A stretch of DNA of 64,000 nt from Coprinopsis marcescibilis (GCA_004369085.1 ML210175.1:63128-127127); one strand, 5' to 3'; numbered from the stretch's first letter, positions 1 to 13,294 are shown. Numbers and translations: made by a program. Notes: generated by a model from the letters alone, not told the origin.

Positions 1-1931
1 CCATCCTAGCGACTACCCGGTCGAACAACGGGACAAGCTCGAATCGTTCTCCAAAGCCGTGACGTCCAACCTCTTTGGTGGTGTTGGATACTTCTATGGC
101 ACTTCCATGGTCGACAAGAAATTCTCCTACGAATGGGATGAAGAGGAGTCCACCGACGGCGATGTTCCCACAGAGAGCGGTGCAAAACTCACCGAACCCA
201 AAGCACTCCTGACTGCAACCCCTAGCAGGAGCTTCTTCCCTCGAGGATTCTATTGGTGAATTAAATTTATATCACCTTTGACGCGTCTAATACATGTTTA
301 AGGGATGAGGGTTTTCATCTCTTGCATATTGGTCAAATCGACAACGACTTCAGGTATTGTCACAATGCCTACCGCGCCATGAATGCCTTATTAACAGCAT
401 CGGTTACAGCCTTGAAATCCTCAAACATTGGGTCGATCTCATCGACGACAATGGCTGGGTCGCACGCGAACAGATCCTCGGCGAGGAAGCCCGCAGCAAG
501 GTCAGTCATAGGCCCACCTCACCGCTCTGCACACCAGTCATTTCCTATCTACCCCGCCCTTGCTAAACACATACATTTCAGGTTCCAGCCGAATTCCAGA
601 CACAGGTTCCCAACTACGCCAACCCACCAACCCTCGCGATGGCCGTTACAGCCTTCATTGATAGATTTAAATCAGCTGCCTCCAAGGACAGTCTTTCCGC
701 ACAGGACCTGGGAATGGATACAGGCATGGGTGGAGCACAGGTCCCGCTGGGTATTCCGGACGAGGTTGTGCCTGATAGCGGAAGCAAGCACGTTCATGAC
801 AAGGAGCTCGCCTTTGACTACCTCAAATCCATTTACGCTCCACTCAAGAGACACTACGAATGGTTCAGGAAGTCCCAACGCGGACTTATCAAGCAGTATT
901 CTCGCAAGGCTCGCTCGAGGACTGAAGGTTACCGATGGCGTGGACGCACTGAACAACATGTCCTGACCAGTGGAATGGACGATTACCCGCGAGGACGTCC
1001 TGACGCTGGTGAACTTCATCTCGACCTGCTGGCATGGGTGGGCTTCTTCTCCCGTACCATGAAGGACATCGCTGCTTTTATCGGGGAGACAGAGGATGAA
1101 GCCGTCTTTGCCAAAAACGAACAGGCTATCCTTGGCAACATCGAAGGCCCGTTGAAACCCCTTTTGTCCCGCAACCTATCGCTGACGGACTCGTATCTAG
1201 ACCTTCACTGGAATGAAGAAGAGAAGATGTACTGCGATCTTGGCGTCAACGAGGATGGTTCGTCTTGCAATCAATCCTCCTGTCGTCTTTGCGTGTGCTA
1301 AGCCCCCACAGATGAATCAATCTACATATGCCATAGGGGCTACCTATCTCTATTCCCATTCTTGCTCTCTCTTCTTCCGCCAGATTCGCCTCATCTCGGT
1401 TCAATCCTTGAGCTTCTCAGAGACCCAGAACACCTCTGGTCAATGTACGGTCTCCGAAGTCTCTCGGCCTCACATCCGGAGTTCGGACAAGGCGAAAACT
1501 ACTGGAAAGGCCCTATCTGGATTCAGATGAACTACCTCGCGCTCAGTGCATTGCACAAGGTCCGTAACTCTCAGTCACAAGCGAATATGTTTGCTAATCC
1601 GCTTTGCTCCAACTAGACCTATGCCAAACAACCTGGTCCCTACCAACAACGGGCTCAAGAGATTTACAAGGAACTCCGCAAAAATGTTGTAGACAACGTT
1701 GTAAAAGAATACGAACGTACCGGCTACGTTTGGGAACAATACGACGCGTTGACAGGCGAGGGTCGGAGAAGGTGTGTACGACACACATTCATTTGATTGA
1801 TCACGCTAAAGTATCTTGCCAGTCACCCGTTTACCGGATGGACTTCATTAACTGCTTTGAGTAAGTCCATCCTTCGTGCCCCCGATTGAAAGTACTAACA
1901 AGCCCCCGCAGTTCTAGCGGAAAAGTACTAG
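1..1931 (+). CDS. CWH41: Mannosyl-oligosaccharide glucosidase (ER glucosidase I, GH63), 3' part
   Basis: This is the C-terminal catalytic part of ER processing alpha-glucosidase I, which removes the terminal alpha-1,2-glucose from Glc3Man9GlcNAc2 on new N-glycoproteins. The gene runs off the left edge. Family landmarks in order are PSRSFFPRGFYW followed after an intron by DEGFHLLHIG, DDNGWVAREQILGEEARSK, SGMDDYPRG, ELHLDLLAWVGFF, GENYWKGPIWIQMNYLAL, and a C-terminal SHPFTGWTSLTALILAEKY. Acidic residues in the DDYPR and GENYWKGPIW segments belong to the conserved catalytic area. Several short GT-AG introns interrupt the frame (near 257-304, 353-396, 499-581, 1259-1311, 1560-1616, 1774-1819, 1861-1911); the penultimate one contains a tactaac-like branch point. 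The stop is TAG at 1929-1931. The gene is convergent with the next one, with only ~50 bp between stops. Confidence 0.93.
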
Positions 1932-1984
1932 TCACGATCAACAGCCTGGGACATTGTAATATCACAACACAGTCACGAATCACA

Positions 1985-4900
1985 TTATTTGTTGGCTTTG
2001 AACGAAAATGGCTTTGAAAAGAGCGTAGGCGGCAGCTTCTTCGACAAACCAGCCTGACCATGATCCTTGAGGATAGATTTGACCGACTTTGTGACATGTT
2101 GCGTAGAGTCGTGATATGCTGACATGCCAGTGGAGATTCTTTTCCTGTGGCTGCCATATTCTGCTTCCAGATCGACGAGGTTATTGAAGTGTCGTACACT
2201 TGACAAATCTTTAGTACACGTTTACAAGCTACAAAGTGCAGCACACTTACCCCTCAATCCGCATTTGTTCCATCGACTCGGCCGCCGCTCGCAATATTGA
2301 CCTTTTCCCTTGATCCACCTGGTGGGATGCCTCCTCGAATTTGCCGAAAACGCGCTTGACAAGCTCCTAGGGCGTAAATAAAACTGGTAAGCGAATCTAA
2401 TACAACATTCCAACAAGGCCTGCTGCAACTCACATCGTGCATGGTGTTGAGGACCTGAAGAACAGCGCGATCCACTTGGTTATTATCCAGTTGATTCCGA
2501 TTAGCGGTTGATTCCCAGCCATTTCGCTGCGGTTCCTGCGGCTTGGAACGAGTCGGAAGCACATGGTGTCGATCCTCGCGAGGCTTTGTGGATTCATCCT
2601 CAATAATACTCGCCCGGTGCTTTGGAGCTTCTGGTGTCTTGAATTGCGGAGGCGTTTCTGTGAACACCAGCTTTGAGACTTTTTCGACTGGTTTCGGTTT
2701 CTCCTGCGACCTTGTCCCTGATGGTATTTCTGCGGGTTTTTGGGAGACCAGAAGGGGTCGAGACGGTATGGTCTGAATTGCCTTGTCGCTGCATATTTTC
2801 ACCCGTGGCATGAGATTTGGAGGCTCAGTCGACGGATGCGAAGCCGCCAAATCAATCATTGTAGCGTCGCAAGGTGTTCTGGGTATGATCTTGATAGGGG
2901 ACGATTCGGGGGATACTGGCTGTACGGTCCTGAGTAAATCGGATAGCAATCAAGACAACAAAGCACACCTTGACAGGAACAGTATACTCTTCAATGAACG
3001 TTTTAGACACGTCTTGGGGTTCTTCTGTGTCCATCTCTGGAAATCCTTCTATCTCTTCAATCGATGGAGAAGAGGGGCGAATATCCAGGGCTTTGAAGCT
3101 GTCCATTGCAAGCCCTGGTGGCGTTCCTGGCGAAGACTGGGCAGTCGGGTTCATCGTTTGCAAGAATGAGCTCGTCTCCCATGGCGCCTTCTTCTTCTTT
3201 GCCGACACCTGTACCTTAATTTCATCCTTCCTGGAAGAAAGAGGAGTACGAGGACGGATTGGCTGTCAAGGTAGGGTAAGGCGAGGACTATACGTGCCGT
3301 CAGCTAGACCTTACATTTTTATCCCTGCCCGATCCAGAAAGAAAAGATCGATTTCCTCCCTGTGCGTCGAACTTGACTATAGGCTGTAGTTCTTCTTCAA
3401 CAACCAGCTTCCTTTTCACGCTCTCGTTTCCGGGGGTTTCGGAAGGCTGTCGTCGAGGTTGTTTCTCTGGCGCTGTCCTTTGACCTGACTTATTCCTCAT
3501 GCCTGCTTTTGCAGAAATAATCGACGCGGGTGTACTCGCCCTACTCTTATCATTCTTCGCAACCACTGGTTTCAAAAAGTCGGAAGGCACGGTAGCATCT
3601 GGTACAGTCACGAGGTGGACAGGTGGGTCCTTCTTGAACGCACGAGTCGAACGCAGTGCTCTGGCCGGAGGCTTAACCTCAATCTTCACATCCGGAGTGG
3701 CTGAACGACGCGCGCGCTTGAGCGGAGTTTGCGGTATTTCCGACCTTTCTTCTTCCTTCGATTGTCGTTTCTGACCCACCGGTGGCGGAGAGGATGTTAT
3801 GACAAGCGGGGCTAAGGAGATATAGAGATGAGTCGCCACGAAACAATGAATCATTCGGATAAATAACCATCCGAGGTTCCGGCGTCTTGCAGGGACTCTT
3901 TCTTGTCTTGCGCAGTTTTCCTCCTTGTTTGGCGAGTCTTTCGTTCGCTCGACACTATTGATGAGGTAGTAATCAATCCATAGACATGAGCGAATGGGAG
4001 GATCACACGAACATTTTAACGGCTTCGTTTTCTTCGGACTCGGTGTACGCATAAAGTCGCTACCTGTGTCATCCTCTGACCCGGATAAGACGACAGCTCT
4101 CGCCCGTTTGAACGTGCGTCGGGGTTGCACATCATCATCCCTGTCTTGAGTAGGTTTTATCAGCTTAAAGACAACCTGGTCCGGTTTCGTTCCTTCAACA
4201 GCTCGGACAGCTTTGCTTTGTTCATGACTGTTGTCTGGCTGTGCATAAAGATCCCCATTACCGTCAATGAAGACTGTTTCCGGCGTCTTGTTGCACAGAG
4301 CATCTTCCATAACATCTTCAGAAGCTGGTGGAAAGATGGAGGTTATTGGAGGCGATGATATGACGATACCACCTCGCGATGAAGGCAGCGGAGTCGATTG
4401 TCCCCAGACTATGAATTGATAGATCAGTGAAAAAGCAGAGAGTCCAGAGGAAAGTTCCAGCTTACGTTTAGCAATGGTGCAGACTTTTTCCTGGAATACG
4501 AATCAGACAAAAAACTCCGGCTCTGGTCGTAAGATGTACCTGAGTTGTTCGGGGCGGGGATTTGTTTGCATCAAGTTCGATTTGGCCCTCAGCGATTGAT
4601 AACTTTCTTCCGAAGCGCTTATCCGTCTTTACGGACTAAACAATACGCCCTGCATTGAGAAAATATACGACACAGCATGAAAGTCAATCCTCACCAGATT
4701 CCGTTTCGTTAGACTCTTTGTGAACCGTTCAACGTCTGAATGTGTTATTACCCACTTCGCAAACGACTTGCTTGGTTCAAGGGAAATAGGATCTTTTCCT
4801 ATTACCGGGGGTCCGGACAGAGAGACGGTGACTGTCGCGTCATCATCCGCTTGAGAGATCCGGATATCTTTGACGATTTCATAAGGAATTGCCAAAGTTT

Positions 4901-6275
4901 CAACCTTGTCGACCTGTTCGGAAGTGTAGTGAGCATTCTCGTCTGATTGTCAATAAAATCGATGTACTTGATCAAAACTTGCGAGGAACGCTAATTTGTC
5001 CGCATATATGCGCGCAACTCTTCTCTCGTCGCTGGCACCAATCGTTATACAAGAGGTAACAAACGGCTGTGGGCTATATACGCAAAGTTGTCAATGAATG
5101 GCATAAAGGCAAATACTTGAAGCACACACAATGCTAGATCAAACGCAGCGAAGAGGTCGATTACTTGGCAGCCGATGACGTCCCAACGCTTTCCAGAATT
5201 AACTAGATTAACCAAATTCGTTGCGCATGGAAAGACGGCGGGATCGAAAACTTCTTGGATGAATTGCGTTCTACTTTCCTTGTGCTTAGGGTGTGGGATC
5301 ATGTTGGCGAACAACTCCAGCAACGCTTCCAAGGGAAGAAAGTCTCCGCGAAGGTGAACCGTTGACCGAAATCGCAGAAAGGTCGAGAAGCTTTACCTCT
5401 GGTGTTCCACAAAGTGAAGCCCAATCGTGCTCTGAGGAACAGTCTTGAGATGTTGTGTCACAACCGGTGTTTTAAGCTGAAAGACGCACCCTCCAATTTG
5501 TGTTCGCAACTTGGCGATAATATCGTTTTGACCAATCAAGGACTCGGATAGAAGCATATAAACCTTTCAGCCAAGCTCAGTCAGAGCAAAGTACGGATAA
5601 TATGGGCAGCTCGAGTCAATTCACAGTAGTGACAAGGTCTTTATGTCCAGGTACGCGTTCGTATGCCGTTTCGGAAAAATATTGGCGGCAAAGAGCTTCG
5701 TAAAACGTGTCTCCTATAGCTGCTTTGACCTTGCCTGCGTAACCTTAAGATGGGCAAGGACAAGCAAATAAGGCGGACAAAACTTACTGCTCGGATTGTC
5801 TTCCATGTAATCCTTTAGAAAATCAGTAATCAGAGTGCGGGACGCGCTATTCAGAAATCGAAGAAACCAGTATTCCAGCAAACAGCGCCGTGACAGCCAT
5901 TTCCCATCCTTCCTTCACGTCATTGCTCTCATAATCGTTTCTTTCGTGGACGTTAGAGTTGGAAATCGTTTCGAACACGACCAGGGCAAGACGAAGGGTA
6001 AGCTGCATATTTTGCTTATAAAGCGGCTGTATCCCGCATCTAAGAATCTCTGCAAGTCTCCTAAAGGTCAGCGGAGAGACAGATGAAAGATTCTAGCAGA
6101 AAAGGATGACGTTAGTAAATCAGATCTTTTGGAAGGTCAGTTGGGCTCTGAATACAAAGATGGTCTCCAGGGTCGACAGATGGCTAATTGACGCGTCGAT
6201 TTCTGCACTCCTTCGCGTCCTTGCCCTGGGCAGAGCGGTCTCAATAGCTTTGATTGCAGCTTTGACATTTTCCAT
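1985..6275 (-). CDS. Candidate SYCP2/Red1-like meiotic chromosome axis protein
   Basis: A long multi-exon gene read right to left. The N-terminal third (start MENVKAAIKAIE at 6275) is an all-helical ARM-like region containing RRLAEILRCGIQPLYKQN, DFLPLEALLELFANMIPHP and LVNLVNSGKRWDVIGCQVID. It is followed by a compact beta-rich segment around 4700-4900 (VETLAIPYEIVKDIRISQ, ATVTVSLSGPP, SFAKWVITHSDVERF) that looks like an Spt16M-type PH fold. A long disordered Ser/Pro/Lys-rich middle (about 2450-4500) leads to a C-terminal helical, coiled-coil-like tail (MEQMRIEGVRHFNNLVDLEAE, stop 1985). ARM + PH + disorder + coiled coil is the plan of animal SYCP2 and plant/fungal axis cores, which load HORMA-domain proteins and organise meiotic loops. 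The assignment rests on domain order plus weak motif likeness. One exon junction near 5390 is unresolved. It could instead be an unrelated scaffold. Confidence 0.5.
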
Positions 6276-6670
6276 TGTCAAAGCAGACTGTTGATTAAGG
6301 ATTGGGATATGGAACCCTGGCGATGATGGTGGTCGGAAGCAAAAGGGAATTATCACACAGCCACATGCAATTGCCACCGCTATCGGTTACCCTCCCGGTG
6401 AATCTACATTTCAGTGGCAACACATGAACATGCACTCTCCAATTATCAACGAGAAGCCAGGGAACCCGGTTCAGAACGAAAGTAACCAATATCGACTAAA
6501 TTGGATAGAAGGAAATGAACATTGGTCATGGAGTCACGGTCTGCTGGAGACAACCATCACGGAACAAAGTCCGAAACGTTATAAAGCGTTCCAGCCCGGC
6601 GTTTGGGGCCTCTATCAGAAACTCCTTTATGACCTCCTAAGTGGAGTACGGTGCGTTAGGGCAGCGAAGA
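6276..6670. promoter_or_regulatory. Divergent intergenic region
   Basis: This region separates the start of the SYCP2-like gene (minus) from the probable start of the bestrophin-like gene (plus), so it should hold both promoters. I see no clear TATA box. An open frame begins at 6424 on the plus strand and could be a 5' extension of the bestrophin gene, but it lacks recognisable conservation. Confidence 0.4.
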
Positions 6671-8648
6671 TGTCAGCGATAACTGGAACCGTTAAGAGTG
6701 GCATACATTCCATCCTTCCAAGGCTCTCTGTAAGTTCAGGTTCAGACTCGGACAAGACCGCCTGGATTGACATACATTAAGCCCTCGAAAATCAAGCGAA
6801 AGCATCTGAGAAAAGTATGGACTTTTCTACAGAACCCATCGGACTTTGGGTCTTTACTGACTAGGGACCAAGTATTCCTGGCTTCCAGATGTCTTTCGAA
6901 TCAAGGGCAGCGTAAGTGACGCTCTTGTATCCTGCATTCAGAAAGCGCTTTGGCTGATACTACAACACAGATCATTGCAAGAATCATTGGGCCGGTGTTG
7001 ACTGTCACCCTATTCGCCGTCCTCGTTGCATACTCTTCACACAGGGGATACACAGTGGTTTGGACCAACTCGATTGTGCCTCTACTTTCCGTCGTTGTAA
7101 GTTGGAGCCTCAGATAGTTAAATAGGGCCTTTTTGATGTTGGTTCCCTCCAGGTTGGCTTAATTTTAGTGTTCAGGTGAGTGCGACCAAGTTGGGCTCAC
7201 ACGGAATGCGATTCGATCACAGGGGCAAACAGGAATGGAACATCATACGAACGTTATTGGGAAGGCAGAAAGGCATTCGCAGCGGTCACGACGCTTACAC
7301 GCAACCTTTCACGCCAAGTCTGGGTCTGCGTCAACTTACCACCCGCCGATCAGCCAGCATTTGGGAAGACACCGACCACCCCATTAACCTTGAGTCAGCT
7401 CCGACGCAAGAAGGTCGACTGCTTGCATCTAGTACTCTCCTTCGCTTTTGCAACAAAGCATTACCTTCGCGGTGAAGACGGCATCGATTACCCAGACTAT
7501 GCCGGAATCTTGCCCAAATCGTTTCTCCGCAGGGAGGACATTGCATATGGAGCTCGAGGGACGGCCTCTCCTTCGCAACTGTTCAGCTACCTCAGAGATA
7601 GCTCTGCCGACCTTACCACCTACAAAAGCCGAGACAACAGCGTTCCTCGTAGCGGAACTCAGACCCCTGATACTCTCAGCCTTAGACCGGATGCGACGAA
7701 GCGTGTTCGAGCGAAGAGAAGCAAAACCCGCATTTCTGCAGATGCGGGAACACCTCTCCTCGCAGAGCATAGAGCTGTTGATTTTGCGTCGTACGAAGAT
7801 GCATCCATGCCTCTGCCTCTGATGTGAGTCTGTGTTCTCTCTCAGGAATCGAACCCTCACGAAGGCTACTTCTAGCATTGCCCACGAATTAACACGGATT
7901 ATATATGGATTCCGTCGCGACGGACTGCTTGAAACTATTGGCCCTGCTGGTTAGTCCGTACGTCACTCCGAAGGATAACCTCACTGACATCAACCACCAG
8001 GAATGAACGGAATGACCGGAATGTAGATATTCACAACTTGTTGCCCTGAACGATGCCCTCACCATCTACTTCGTACAGGATTCAAGGTCTGGTCGACCAA
8101 CTTGGCGCCATGGAACGCGTCGCTAATACCCCTATACCCCCTTCATGTGTGCACATCGTACTCTTCGCAATTTCTGTTATACTGACACGACTTTCTGCAA
8201 GACGGTATCCACCTGAAGCAATGCGTAACCTTGTACTTGTTCGCTCTCCCACTCACACTCGTCAACGAGATGGGATGGGCAATCGTGCCGATTGTGACTG
8301 TTGTAGCTTTCACTTTCATGGGTATTGAAGGTATCGCAGAAGAAATCGAGATGCCCTTCGGTAAGTTCACAAACCAAGGAAAATTATGCGTAGCTTATCC
8401 TTGCTAGGGACCGACGAACGAGATCTACCATTGGGTACGTGGGTCCGTTTCTACTACCCGCCTATTGACTTTTAAATTTGCCTTTTTAGAACGTTACTGC
8501 AACGATCTCAAGGAAGAGGTTTTGTAAGTCTTTCATCTTTTCTACCCGCCAGCCCATGTTGACCAAGTAACATAGCTACATCATCGATAGGTTGCCCGAA
8601 GGTGGTGCCAATATGCACGGTTACGACGACGGAGAAGGGGACGATTGA
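6671..8648 (+). CDS. Bestrophin-like (RFP-TM/UPF0187) anion channel
   Basis: A membrane protein of the bestrophin/UPF0187 family, whose members form anion-selective pores in cellular membranes. Recognisable blocks are WLPDVFRIKGS, a membrane stretch IARIIGPVLTVTLFAVLVAY, SSHRGYTVVWTNSIVPLLSVVVGLILVFR, then NGTSYERYWEGRKAFAAVTT, which is the family signature (FRNxxSYxRYWEGR). The C-terminal half gives ITRIIYGFRRDGLLE-type sequence, VDQLGAMERVANTPIPPSYGIHL, a second membrane region LYLFALPLTLVNEMGWAIVP and the acidic motif GIEGIAEEIEMPFGTDERDLPLE. The last residues are EGGANMHGYDDGEGDD before TGA at 8646-8648. Introns are short GT-AG. The 5' end is uncertain: an ATG at 6671 (MSAITGTVKSGIHS) is chosen, but the first splice junctions (6730-6870) do not resolve cleanly. 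The gene is convergent with the complex I gene. Confidence 0.82.
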
Positions 8649-8764
8649 ACACTTCGCATACTTTACGAACACACGCGCATTTCTTCCTAGATGAACCAGA
8701 CTCGACGCTATAATGAATTCCATGATATGTCTATTAGTGATAATGATACTCATACACGATGGCT

Positions 8765-9776
8765 CTACTGGAACTCGGGTGTGCAGAACTCTCCTGGACC
8801 GTAAGGCTGCGTCTTTTGTCAGAACCTCCATCGTTCGTCTTGAGAAGAGCCGAACTCACCTTGGTGTTCAAAGCAGTCAGTCCAGCTGAGTTTTCGCTTG
8901 TCTGCCTGCTGCTTTGAGGACCGGGTTTTGGCTTTTCGCCCTTTGCAAAGGCATCGAGAATCTTCTTGGTCGATGCCGGCGTGAGATCCTCCTGCAGCGC
9001 CAGAGACTGCGTTAATAATTGCATATAATCGAAGAGAGTAATCACGCACGTAAAAGTCATCTCCGACAACAACCATAGGTGCATTACTGCACGCACCCTG
9101 GCACTCTACCTCGACAACAGTAAATTTGCCGTCCTTCGTCGTTTCTCCTGGCTTGATACCTCCAAGGTGATCGCAAACGGTGGCGAGAATTTCGCTGCCG
9201 CCGCAAAGCATACATGGCGTAGTCGTGCAGACTTGGACAAAGTGTTGGCCAACTGGTTCACTATGCATTGACCTCTCTGTTAGTAACTGTCTTTCGGGGG
9301 AACAGGGTACCCACACACCGGTTGAACATGGTGTAGAAGGTCGCGACCTCATACACCCGCATAGCTGGCATACCCAGAAATTTTGCAACATAGTTCATTA
9401 CGCTAATGCTCGTCCAACCCTTGTTCTGTCGCTGACCGAGGTCGAGAAGAGGAATGACGGCGGCTTTCCTGTACTGGGGAGGATACCGCGCAATGATTTC
9501 TTCTGCACGTTTCATGTTCGCCGCGTCGAATTCGAAGGGGAGCTAGAGGCCCTGTTCACTTCCGTATTTCCAGTGATAGTTTCAGGCAAACCGACCTTGG
9601 GGTTATTGTACGAAGTATCCCGGTGCTGCACATGAGATTAGGACACTCCCAAGTCCAACTGACAGCAGGCTACATACCACAAACAGGGAATCGGAACGAC
9701 GTGCAGGCGTTGTAGAGATAAAGCGCTTCCTGGGCAGCGCCCGGGGAACTGCACGTCGTGCCAGTGAGGAGAGCAT
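8765..9776 (-). CDS. NDUFV2: NADH:ubiquinone oxidoreductase 24-kDa flavoprotein subunit (NDUFV2/NUO-24)
   Basis: A peripheral matrix-arm subunit of respiratory complex I that carries the N1a [2Fe-2S] cluster. The N-terminus [19 protein letters not shown] is an arginine-rich mitochondrial presequence. The thioredoxin-like domain follows: [61 protein letters not shown] and [15 protein letters not shown]. The four cluster cysteines are visible as CTTTPC (Cx4C) and later CQGAC (Cx3C). After [13 protein letters not shown] a last intron joins the terminal exon [15 protein letters not shown] and a TAG stop at 8765-8767; the short GEFC..PEFQ ending is usual for fungal orthologues. Length (about 260 residues) is normal. 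The gene lies head-to-tail with TEL2, about 230 bp downstream of its stop. Confidence 0.95.
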
Positions 9777-10007
9777 TGCGATAATGGGCGGAGAACAGTT
9801 ACGATGAGGAAAGCTTCGTTGTCGTCGTTGGCGAAACTCCCGAAATCCACGTGACACCGACCAATCACGAACGCCAAATTTGGCCCTGTCTCTCGAGGCT
9901 TGAGTCTTGGCTCTTTGCATTTGGTCTTCTACCCAGTTTCTACCCTTGGATTCAGATTCACAATTCTGCTATATATCGTACAATCAACTTGTCCTACACT
10001 CTCGATC

Positions 10008-13000
10008 TCATCTCCAATCGAGCATCGAACGCCTCCATTTCCCGGTTATTTCGTCAATTTTGAGCAGAACACCAGCAGATGTGCTTCGAACTTTTACTTC
10101 CTGGGCCCCACCTCCTCCCGAAACCTTCAAACCCTGTTCCAGAGTCTCAAAGATTTTCAAAGCCCACTCCTGAACTCCAAGAAGTAGCGTAGTATGGTCT
10201 AATCCCAATGTCCTTCCTCCATCGACGTTAATTGATCCACCCAGAACGATCAAAGAAAGCTCCAAGGCCGAGGATAAAACTGAGGCCTCTTTCTCGTTCC
10301 GCGTCCCGTCTTCATCGTCCTCGGCGTCGCTTTGGCCCATCGGGTGAGACCCAATACTAATTGCAAGTTCCAATGCATCCGGAGCGATAATTGCTGGCCA
10401 TTCTGCCGAGTTCTGGGATGCATGGACGAGGATCGCTAACGTCCGAAGGAAATGGGCCAAAATCAGCGGATTCAAAATCAACCCCGTACCAGCTCCCCGG
10501 TATCTCTGTCTTCCTCCCAAATGTGATGTTCGCTCCTCGCGAGTTTGTTCTTCTCGGAGGAACAGCCAGAAACGATTGATCAATGGTGCAATGAAGTATT
10601 CAGCCGCCACCTCTGTAAATGTTGTTTTCTTGGACCCTGGATTATTATTCTGGATTGAGTTCTGGGGAACCACTTCCGAGATCTTTGATGTTTTCTTGAC
10701 CTTCAGCGCCTTCTCGCGTAAAAGGGTAGGATTTTTGTCCACCGGCGCGGATTCTTTTTGATGTTCCAGTGCATTTCTCGTGATGTCGTCCATCAGTAAT
10801 GGGACGAGCTCCTTATTCGCCTGGCCAGCTGCAATATATCTCTGATGCAAAGCCGGAGGTAGTGTTTTACTTGGGAAGTTTAACCGTGAAAGAGGTGCTT
10901 TCGATTCTGCAACAGGAAGCGAAGCGAGCTCGCGCGCTCCCATCGCAAGAGCATTGAGCACAACATATCTCTGATCAGCCGAGTATTGATTCTTGAAGAA
11001 TTCTTCGATAAGCGCTCTGATTTAGGGTTGAGCTAGATCCTAGACGAAGCGATGAAACGGACATACGGGGCGGTTTGACGAGGTGCACAGGCAACCAAAG
11101 CGTTTAATGCAGCCTGGCGCTTATCCGAAAATCCAGGAAGCTCAAAGTTATTGTTCAGCGAAAGCAATGCATATTCAAGGTTTACCGCGTTTTCGGCTTC
11201 CAGTCCGTCAGTTTGAGCCCCAACCGACAAAACCAAATTAGGCTCACCAAGCTCTGTGCCATAGTTAGCCTTTCTTCGTATCAACTCTTCTGCACAGTCA
11301 AGCCCCATCTCCAACTTATCAGCTTCGTGAGGATCGTCAGGACTCGTTTTATTGCCACCCCCTCGCAACAAATCTCCCAACTGCTTGAGATAGACAGGGC
11401 GAGCAACCTTCTTTACACCGACGTTCAAGGATGGGTCCTTTTCAATTTCAGCCAGTTGTTCGGGCGTCGGCGAGGCGGAACGCGATGAGCTCGATGAAGC
11501 ATACCCAGTCAATGAATCATCAGAATCGTAGCCCTCAACCGAGGGTTTGAACTGCGCTTTCGTCGGCTGGGCCGCTAAAACCGCATCTTTGGCCCCAGGC
11601 GTCGAGATCTCTTCAACTGGAATGCCATCGGTCGTTGCGTCCTTGTCGGGCTGCTCCACTTCTGCATCGACATCCCTCCCTCTAATCAATTGACGAAGGG
11701 TCTTCGCCCAAGGCTTCCCAGCATCTTCACCTTCCCAACCACCAAAGTCCAACTTTTTGTTGGTCATTCTGGCGATTTCCTCGGCGGCCAGCATCCCACA
11801 GTGGCGTACCGAACTGTCTTGATGAGACAGGTACTTCGTGATACCTTCTATAAACGATGTAGAAAATGCTATTTTTTGCAGAGGAGGAGAATCTGGGAGG
11901 AAGTATGACGCTGTGATGAGTAGCAAGGATGTCACATCTAAACGACGGAAGTCAGCCTATAGATTGCGAATAACAGTCGGTCATTGCACTGACATTGGTG
12001 TTGTGACAGCAACGAGAACTTGATATGATCCGTTGAAGACCAGTGGTTCAAAACGCTCTCCAGAAACGATTCAAGCGCTGTGAAACACTCAGATATCAAG
12101 GTACAGTTTTGACAAAATCAAGCAAACCTTTGACATGCAATACACCTCCCATCGAGGCTCCTGATATCCAGCAAACAAATGTCCTCGCATAACTGGGATT
12201 CCAGTTCCGCGAGATAATCTGACTCGTCGCCGTATCCCACAATTCAGTCGATGAAGGAGCCGGCGTCCCAAGAATGCACGTAAGAAGGATGGCCTCTCCA
12301 CGCACCTTGCCTCTCTGCACGAAGGAGTCGTCCAAAGGCGATGGAAGTCCTTCCAACGAGGCAAACAACGAAAGGAGAATAGACTGAAGCGACAGGCTTG
12401 ATGGGAGCTTGTCGAAAAGGTCGTTCCAGTACGAGAAATACTCCTTCTGACTGGGATCGTAGACTTTTGTACGAATTATCGGGAGGATGGCTTGGAAAAA
12501 GGATGGCTGCGTCCTGGAAGGCGGAGGGCTGGATGGAAACAGGCCAACCTTGACGAATTTATCGAGGAGCAATGAAAGCGTGTTGATGGAATCTACAACA
12601 TTATTATAAGATGGATTCAATGGAACGGTATCAAAGACATACCAATTCTCCCTTTCTTCTGCTTTGACAGGGTTGAGATCAGTGCCTCTACTCTCTCAGC
12701 CAGTCGGTTGAAATACACTCCATTCTCCAAGCCCTCTGGAACCGTCCCATCAGCTCCAACCGCATTCGCGACTTTTGAAGGAACCTTAACCAGATTCCTG
12801 ACATAGTCATTCCACGCAAGCTCCCTCACCTGCGTGTCCCCGGGTCTTGAGGTCACAGCCGCGAACACTCGGTCAATAGGATACTCTGTCACCAAGCGCT
12901 CCAAGATTCTAATCGCGTACGCGGTCAATCTCGACGAGAGTAAAGTAGAAAAGGCAACAATGGCAACTTCAGCGGCGACGGGAAACGCGTTTGAGAAGAG

Positions 13001-13294
13001 GTCGGGGCAGAAGTACTGGTCTAGGAGTATTCCAGCCTTGTGCTGCTGTAAAGTGCTTCCCCATGTCGGTTGAATGTGGTCCAGGATAGCTCGTTGAAAC
13101 TGCGATAGATGTCGCGAGAGTTTGAATGATCCAGGCGGCAGCGGTTGTCCGATGTATTTCCTGAACAGTGGAGGTAGGAGCCCCAGGTTCTCCAGCGGCA
13201 AGGTTAGATAGGCAAAGAGTGTTTCAATATCTGAGACCGGCGCTTGTAGCTTGTTGAGCAAGTCCTGCAAGTCATCGGAATGGCTCGAGGTCAT
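10008..13294 (-). CDS. TEL2: Telomere length regulation protein TEL2 (TELO2), TTT complex scaffold
   Basis: An alpha-helical repeat protein that, with TTI1 and TTI2, helps newly made PIKK kinases (TOR, ATM, ATR, DNA-PK) to mature via HSP90. It has about 1,000 residues in at least four coding exons. The start MTSSHSDDLQDLLNKLQAP (13294) opens a helical N-terminal half (LFAYLTLPLENLGLLPPLF, LSRHLSQFQRAILDHIQPTW). The diagnostic central segment is SVRHCGMLAAEEIARMTNKK followed by LDFGGWEGEDAGKPWAKTL. A Ser/acidic linker containing SDDSLTGYASSSSSRS, a region where CK2 phosphosites occur in other TEL2 proteins, precedes the conserved C-terminal block RPVYLKQLGDLL. The C-terminal helices end in GKWRRSMLDWR. 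The Ser-rich SDDS site is a plausible regulatory site by family analogy (inference). Confidence 0.9.
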
